This document shows positions 60,156 through 64,000 of a stretch of DNA of 64,000 bases, in pieces. The position numbers and the translations under genes were made by a program. Below the pieces are notes generated by a model. That model was not told the DNA's origin, ran no database searches, and worked only from the letters and a program-made list of their open reading frames with translations. Origin of the DNA: Kitasatospora sp. NBC_00374 (GTDB taxonomy: Bacteria > Actinomycetota > Actinomycetes > Streptomycetales > Streptomycetaceae); NCBI RefSeq assembly GCF_041434935.1, contig NZ_CP107964.1, positions 4,819,001 to 4,883,000 of the forward strand. The letters are read 5' to 3'. The first letter of the stretch is position 1, and every line of letters starts with the position of its first letter.

Positions 60156-60884
60156 TCAGACCGGATGCCCCTGGGCGTCCGTCGGCAGCCGCTGGGTGTT
60201 GAACTTGATCTGCCAGACCGTCACCCGGCCGTTCGGCTGCTCGCAGAGCACGGCTCCGTCCTGCCAGATCCCGTCCGTGTCCCACCACTGACTGCCGTAC
60301 GGATCCCCCTGGTTGAGGTGGACGTCGTGCACGCCGAGGCCGTCGCCGAAGCGCTGCCCGAAGACGTAGATCCGGCTCGCCGAGCGCAGCCGCGGCTCCA
60401 GGACGTCGAGGGCGTTGTCACCGTCGCTGGCCACCCAGGGGTGGACCTTCACCTTGAGGCAGGCGAGCAGTGCGGCCAGCCGGTCCGCCAGGTTGGGGCC
60501 GTACACCGGCGCGCCGACCGCCGGGCGCAGGAGCACCCCGACCAGTCCTTCGACCAGCCTGCGCAGGGGCGGCAGCCAGCCCGGATCCTGGAGCAGCGGG
60601 CTTCGCTGGTAGTCGAGCGCGCCCGCCTCGGGCGCCGACGCCAGCGGGTGGAAACCGTCCGGCAGGGCGCGGACGGTCACGATGTCCGCCCCGGTCAGTC
60701 CGGTGACCAGGCGGTATCCCACGCCCACGCCGCTCGGCGAGTCGACGTCCAGGGCCGCTTCGCGGATCCCGGCCGGAGTGTTCAGGGACAGGTGGCCGTG
60801 GTACCACTCGCCGTACTCGTGCTGCGGGTCTCGGGTGAAGTCGTGGAAGGTGCCGATGGCGACGCCGTACAGGGGCAGAGGCAT
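60156..60884 (-). CDS. YukJ/DUF2278 family protein
   Basis: 242 residues. Family hallmarks are the opening MPLPLYGVAIGTFHDF, WYHGHLSLNTPAG early on, and GLGVHDVHLNQGDPYGSQWWDTDGIWQDGAV near the end. Function is unproven; the fold is thought to be an OB or nuclease-like domain with a conserved His/Asp-rich C-terminus. It is a single gene facing away from the EamA gene. Confidence 0.85.
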   Translation of the reverse strand: MPLPLYGVAIGTFHDFTRDPQHEYGEWYHGHLSLNTPAGIREAALDVDSPSGVGVGYRLVTGLTGADIVTVRALPDGFHPLASAPEAGALDYQRSPLLQDPGWLPPLRRLVEGLVGVLLRPAVGAPVYGPNLADRLAALLACLKVKVHPWVASDGDNALDVLEPRLRSASRIYVFGQRFGDGLGVHDVHLNQGDPYGSQWWDTDGIWQDGAVLCEQPNGRVTVWQIKFNTQRLPTDAQGHPV

Positions 60885-61141
60885 GGCCGGCTCCTCTCCG
60901 TTCGGTGCGCAGGGCGGGCCGTACCTCCAGTCTGGGCGTGCGTCCGGGCTGTGGCATCCGGTGGCGCCCGGTGACGGAGCGTGGCGGGCCGCGGGTGTGC
61001 TGCGGGCGGTCCCGCGCTGAAAGGTGTTGATCGCACGGCCGCCGCCGGGTGAGGATGACCCGTCGCCCGCATCGGTGACCAGCTCCGTCCGACGGCGTAC
61101 GGGCTATTGGCCTGCCGACCGCGTTCCCCGGAGGAGCCCCG

Positions 61142-62101
61142 ATGAGCCGTACCCTGCGTGATCTGCCCGTCCTCGGCGTGGCCGTGGTCTGGGGTTCCAG
61201 CTTCCTGGTGGTCAAGCACCTCGCCGAGCCCGACACCGTGGTCGCGATGCTGGTGCTGCGCTTCGGCCTGGTGCTCCCGGTGCTCGCGGTGTTCGCCTGG
61301 CGGGCGCTGCGGGCGCTGACCGTCCGGGAGTGGCTGGGCGGGGCGGTCCTCGGTGCCGTGCTGAGTGCGATCTTCCTGCTGGAGACGTACGGCGCCGTCC
61401 ACACCTCGGCCACCAACGCGGGCCTGGTCATCAGCCTCACCATGGTCTTCACCCCGCTCGCCGAGAGCGCCGTGCGCCGCACCGCCCTGCCCCGGGCGTT
61501 CCTGGCCGCGGCCGGGCTCTCGGTCCTGGGCGTCGCCCTGCTGACCGGCGACGGCGGCCTGCGCGCCCCCTCGGCCGGCGACCTGCTGGTGCTCGGCGCG
61601 GCGGTGGTCCGTACCGTGCACGTGCTCGCGATGTCGCGGACCCGGGCGCTGAAGGGCACCGACTCGCTCGCCCTGACCTGGGTCCAACTGGCCACCGCGA
61701 CGGCGGTCTTCGCCCTGGTGGCGCCGTTCGCCGGCCCGTCCCCGCTGACTCTGGCGGGCACCTTCGGGCCGGCCCGGTGGGGCTTCCTGCTCTACCTGAG
61801 CCTGCTCTGCACGCTGTTCGCCTTCTTCGTGCAGATGTGGGCGGTCCGGGCCACCTCGCCGTCCCGGGTCAGCCTGCTGCTGGGCACCGAACCGCTCTGG
61901 GCCGCCGTCTTCGGCATCGCCGTCGGGGGCGACCGGCCGGGGCTGCTCGCGCTGGCCGGCGGGGTGTGCGTCCTGGCCGGCACCGAGTGGGGTCGACGGG
62001 CGGTGCCGCCGGCCGAGGGTGCCGTCGCCGGCCCTCGGGAGCGGGCCGCCGCGGCGGACCGGCCGGTGTCCGCGGCGGCCAAGGCGGGCAGCGGCGGGTA
62101 G
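61142..62101 (+). CDS. EamA/DMT superfamily transporter
   Basis: 319 residues with about ten TM helices in two EamA repeats (RDLPVLGVAVVWGSSFLVVKHLAEP for repeat 1; LLVLGAAVVRTVHVLAMSRTRAL for repeat 2). The pattern W-G-S-S-F is typical. GGAGGAGCC precedes the ATG. Exporter of small metabolites; cargo unknown. The Ala-rich tail (about 290-319) is not conserved. Confidence 0.9.
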   Translation: MSRTLRDLPVLGVAVVWGSSFLVVKHLAEPDTVVAMLVLRFGLVLPVLAVFAWRALRALTVREWLGGAVLGAVLSAIFLLETYGAVHTSATNAGLVISLTMVFTPLAESAVRRTALPRAFLAAAGLSVLGVALLTGDGGLRAPSAGDLLVLGAAVVRTVHVLAMSRTRALKGTDSLALTWVQLATATAVFALVAPFAGPSPLTLAGTFGPARWGFLLYLSLLCTLFAFFVQMWAVRATSPSRVSLLLGTEPLWAAVFGIAVGGDRPGLLALAGGVCVLAGTEWGRRAVPPAEGAVAGPRERAAAADRPVSAAAKAGSGG

Positions 62102-62494
62102 CAGGCGGTCGTGACCACGCCGGCGAGGCCGTGCGGGGCTGCGAGGCCGTGCGGGGCCGCGGGACGGCGGGATCGCCCGTGGCGCCGGGTCCGGCCGGCC
62201 CCGCCGGACCGCTCTCCGTCCGCGAGCGGGAGATCGCCGGCCGCCCGCCGGGCGGTGCTCCTCGTGCGCTTGTGAACAAAGGGTCAAGCGGGTGCACCGA
62301 GCCGGCCACCCGAGCGGGTGAGGGCCTATAACACGTCAACCTGAGGCGGCTGAAATTTGCTTCGGCCGTCGCATGCTTGATATAGGCGAAGGCCTCTGAC
62401 CTGTCGGTTCACTGTCGAATGCGACTGATTGTGCCCATTTGCCTCCGCTGTGTTGATTGATTGCGACTTGATCGCCTACGTGATCGTTTGTCAG

Positions 62495-62543
62495 GTGTCG
62501 TAGATCACAAAGATCGTCTGGAACTGCGTGTCGCAGATCACAA
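62495..62543 (+). repeat. 16-bp direct repeats upstream of nuoA
   Basis: GTGTCGTAGATCACAA (62495-62510) and GTGTCGCAGATCACAA (62528-62543) match at 15 of 16 bases and are 33 bp apart start to start, about three helical turns. Each has TGT and ACA ends like an imperfect CRP/FNR-type site. Confidence 0.6.
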
Positions 62544-62577
62544 GCCGACAGGCATAGGATGCGCTCGATCCAGGCTT

Positions 62578-62593
62578 TGTGAACTGCCTCACA
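62578..62593 (+). promoter_or_regulatory. CRP- or Rex-like operator upstream of nuoA
   Basis: TGTGAACTGCCTCACA fits TGTGA-N6-TCACA exactly and the Rex site TGTGAACGCGTTCACA at 12 of 16 bases. Streptomyces Rex is known to act on nuo. It is 99 bp before the nuoA start. Confidence 0.5.
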
Positions 62594-62691
62594 TGGGATG
62601 GATCTCGGTAAGTGGATCACGGGTTCACCTGCGGTGATCCTGCGATTCCGATCTGCAGTCAAGGACGACTGGACGGAGGGAGCGGGGGCTT

Positions 62692-63051
62692 ATGAATGCC
62701 TACGCGCCGATCCTCGTACTCGGTGCCATCGCGGCGGCGTTCGCGGTCGGCTCCGTCACGATGGCCTCACTGACCGGCCCCAAGCGGTACAACCGGGCCA
62801 AGTTGGAGGCGTACGAGTGCGGCATCGAGCCGACCCCGCAGCCGATGGGCGGCGGGCGGTTCCCGATCAAGTACTACCTGACGGCGATGCTCTTCATCGT
62901 CTTCGACATCGAGATCGTCTTCCTCTATCCGTGGGCGGTCAGCTTCGACGCCCTGGGGATCTTCGGGCTGGTCGAGATGCTGCTCTTCATCGCCACCGTC
63001 TTCGTCGCCTACGCCTACGTGTGGCGTCGCGGCGGTCTGGAGTGGGACTGA
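62692..63051 (+). CDS. nuoA: NADH-quinone oxidoreductase subunit A
   Basis: 119 residues, three TM helices. The conserved first loop Y-E-C-G-I-E-P has the hallmark Cys, and TM2 holds YLTAMLFIVFDIEIVFLYPW with the acidic residues of the quinone-channel end. It is a membrane subunit of complex I. GGAGGGAGCGGGGGCTT precedes the ATG. First gene of the nuo operon. Confidence 0.97.
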   Translation: MNAYAPILVLGAIAAAFAVGSVTMASLTGPKRYNRAKLEAYECGIEPTPQPMGGGRFPIKYYLTAMLFIVFDIEIVFLYPWAVSFDALGIFGLVEMLLFIATVFVAYAYVWRRGGLEWD

Positions 63052-63131
63052 CCGCGCCGGCCTTGTGAACCGGAGCGCAAGGTGAACGGGCGTCATCGCC
63101 ACCGGACTTGGATCGCATTGAGAGGGAACTG

Positions 63132-63686
63132 ATGGGAATCGAGGAGAAGCTGCCGAGCGGCTTTCTGCTCACCAGCGTGGAGACCGCCGCCGGGTGGGTA
63201 CGGAAGGCGTCGCTCTTCCCCGCCACCTTCGGGCTCGCCTGCTGCGCGATCGAGATGATGACCACCGGAGCGGGCCGCTACGACCTGGCCCGCTTCGGCA
63301 TGGAGGTCTTCCGCGGCTCCCCGCGCCAGGCCGATCTGATGATCGTGGCGGGTCGGGTGAGCCAGAAGATGGCCCCGGTGCTGCGCCAGGTGTACGACCA
63401 GATGCCGAACCCCAAGTGGGTCATCTCGATGGGTGTCTGCGCATCCTCCGGCGGCATGTTCAACAACTACGCGATCGTGCAGGGCGTCGACCACATCGTC
63501 CCCGTGGACATCTACCTGCCGGGCTGTCCGCCCCGCCCCGAGATGCTGCTGGACGCGATCATCAAGCTGCACGACAAGATCCAGCACGAGAAGCTCGGGG
63601 TCAACAAGCGCCGGGCCGAGGAGGAGGCGGAGGAGTTCGCCCTCCAGGCCACCCCGCTCAGCGAGATGCGGGGGCTGCTGCGATGA
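63132..63686 (+). CDS. nuoB: NADH-quinone oxidoreductase subunit B
   Basis: 184 residues from ATG at 63132 with AGAGGGA upstream; a TTG at 63108 is less likely. The N2 cluster ligands are visible: the tandem Cys pair in GLACCAIEMM, Cys in ISMGVCASSGG and Cys in LPGCPPRPE. It carries the terminal Fe-S cluster next to the quinone. A variable C-terminal tail (EKLGVNKRRAEEEAEEFALQ) is normal in actinobacteria. The stop overlaps nuoC. Confidence 0.97.
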   Translation: MGIEEKLPSGFLLTSVETAAGWVRKASLFPATFGLACCAIEMMTTGAGRYDLARFGMEVFRGSPRQADLMIVAGRVSQKMAPVLRQVYDQMPNPKWVISMGVCASSGGMFNNYAIVQGVDHIVPVDIYLPGCPPRPEMLLDAIIKLHDKIQHEKLGVNKRRAEEEAEEFALQATPLSEMRGLLR

Positions 63687-64000
63687 GCGACAGCGACATC
63701 CCCGCCGTCCGCAAGGAGCCGCACCACACCGAGCTGCCGGTCGAGGTGGTCGGGCGCCGTGAGGGCATGTTCGGCGCCAAGGGCACCGGCGACACCTCCG
63801 GCTTCGGCGGCCTCACCGCGCCGATCGCGCTGCCCCCCGCGAGCGTCCGCCCGTACGGCCACGGCTTCGACGAGGTGGCCGACGAGCTGGAGGGCGCGCT
63901 GGAGGAGCAGGGGCTCGACCCGGCCGACGTGATCGAGAAGACCGTGGTGGACCGGGGTGAACTCACCTTCCACATCAGCCGCGAGCACCTGCTCGGGACC
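63683..64000 (+). CDS. nuoC: NADH-quinone oxidoreductase subunit C (3' end outside window)
   Basis: The ATG overlaps the nuoB stop (ATGA). 106 residues are seen: an acidic/Gly-rich actinobacterial N-terminal extension (FGAKGTGDTSGFGGLTAP) then DVIEKTVVDRGELTFHISREHLL, the start of the 30-kDa subunit fold. The gene is cut by the window edge. Confidence 0.92.
   Translation, partial: MSDSDIPAVRKEPHHTELPVEVVGRREGMFGAKGTGDTSGFGGLTAPIALPPASVRPYGHGFDEVADELEGALEEQGLDPADVIEKTVVDRGELTFHISREHLLGT

Larger units (their letters stand above)
62102..62691. promoter_or_regulatory. Upstream region of the nuo operon
   Basis: 590 bp with no gene; 62330-62600 is unusually AT-rich for this genome. It contains a pair of 16-bp direct repeats and a 16-bp CRP/Rex-like palindrome. 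A minus-strand frame at 62336-62662 has coding bias opposite to the genome and is not a gene. Confidence 0.65.

Noticed and set aside
62336..62662. 108-residue minus-strand frame upstream of nuoA
   Set aside because: Lies in an AT-rich regulatory island, lacks codon bias and overlaps the putative operators.
1..64000. CRISPR array, tRNA/rRNA genes, insertion sequences or prophage
   Set aside because: No regularly spaced repeats, cloverleaf sequence, transposase, integrase or phage structural genes were seen.

Overview
The window is a high-GC actinobacterial chromosome segment, almost certainly Streptomyces or Kitasatospora. Third codon positions are nearly all G or C, GTG and TTG starts are frequent, several hairpin terminators lack a T-tract, and the core genes follow an order I recall from the Streptomyces coelicolor SCO43xx-SCO456x region (citrate synthase, pdxH, DtxR/SIS pair, cold shock gene, mqnA, kinase, mqnC, ubiE, nuo). 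This assignment comes from memory of families and synteny, not from a search.

Layout. 1-8.2 kb is housekeeping and sugar metabolism: the end of an MFS transporter, an acetyltransferase, RNA cyclic phosphodiesterase, a GH35 beta-galactosidase divergent from an AraC regulator, serC, citrate synthase and pdxH. 8.3-23.9 kb is the accessory heart, all on the + strand. First comes a predicted NTP-dependent conflict module (Trypco1 protein, trypsin-like protease with a VMAP-like C-terminus, MoxR AAA+ ATPase, vWA/TPR protein). It is followed by a complete FxSxx-COOH cyclophane RiPP locus: FxsA precursor ending FQSSI, radical SAM/SPASM maturase FxsB fused to an HExxH domain, an AAC(3)-type acetyltransferase, TIR-like FxsC, and the multidomain NTPase/TIR-like/NB-ARC/TPR protein FxsT.

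23.9-34.3 kb holds a hydroxyacid dehydrogenase, a hydrolase, a SLATT/DUF4231-like membrane protein, a phosphosugar SIS protein (NagS type) divergent from a DtxR-type metal regulator, a DNA primase/polymerase-domain protein, an HTH-TPR regulator and a substrate-binding lipoprotein. 34.5-48.5 kb holds purU, a lysA that resembles the E. coli enzyme, an ECF sigma/anti-sigma pair, an anti-sigma-type ATPase, several MFS transporters, GNAT enzymes, a LacI regulator and a dicarboxylate symporter. 48.6-64 kb is a respiratory region: cold shock protein, futalosine-pathway menaquinone genes (mqnA, mqnC, a degenerate imidazolonepropionase-like gene, ubiE, a geranylgeranyl-reductase-type flavoprotein) with a Ser/Thr kinase between mqnA and mqnC, a few enzymes, and the start of the nuo operon (nuoA, nuoB, partial nuoC).

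How it fits together. The 8.3-23.9 kb block looks like a regulated immunity or conflict device in which protease, AAA+ and vWA components and TIR/NB-ARC components surround a ribosomally made cyclophane peptide. The retained Cys-x-x-Glu motif in the FxsC TIR and its absence in the FxsT TIR-like domain suggest effector versus adaptor roles. Two DasR-like (dre) sites point to N-acetylglucosamine control of the nagS-type gene and of one MFS gene. A CRP/Rex-like 16-bp site and a pair of 16-bp direct repeats lie upstream of nuoA.
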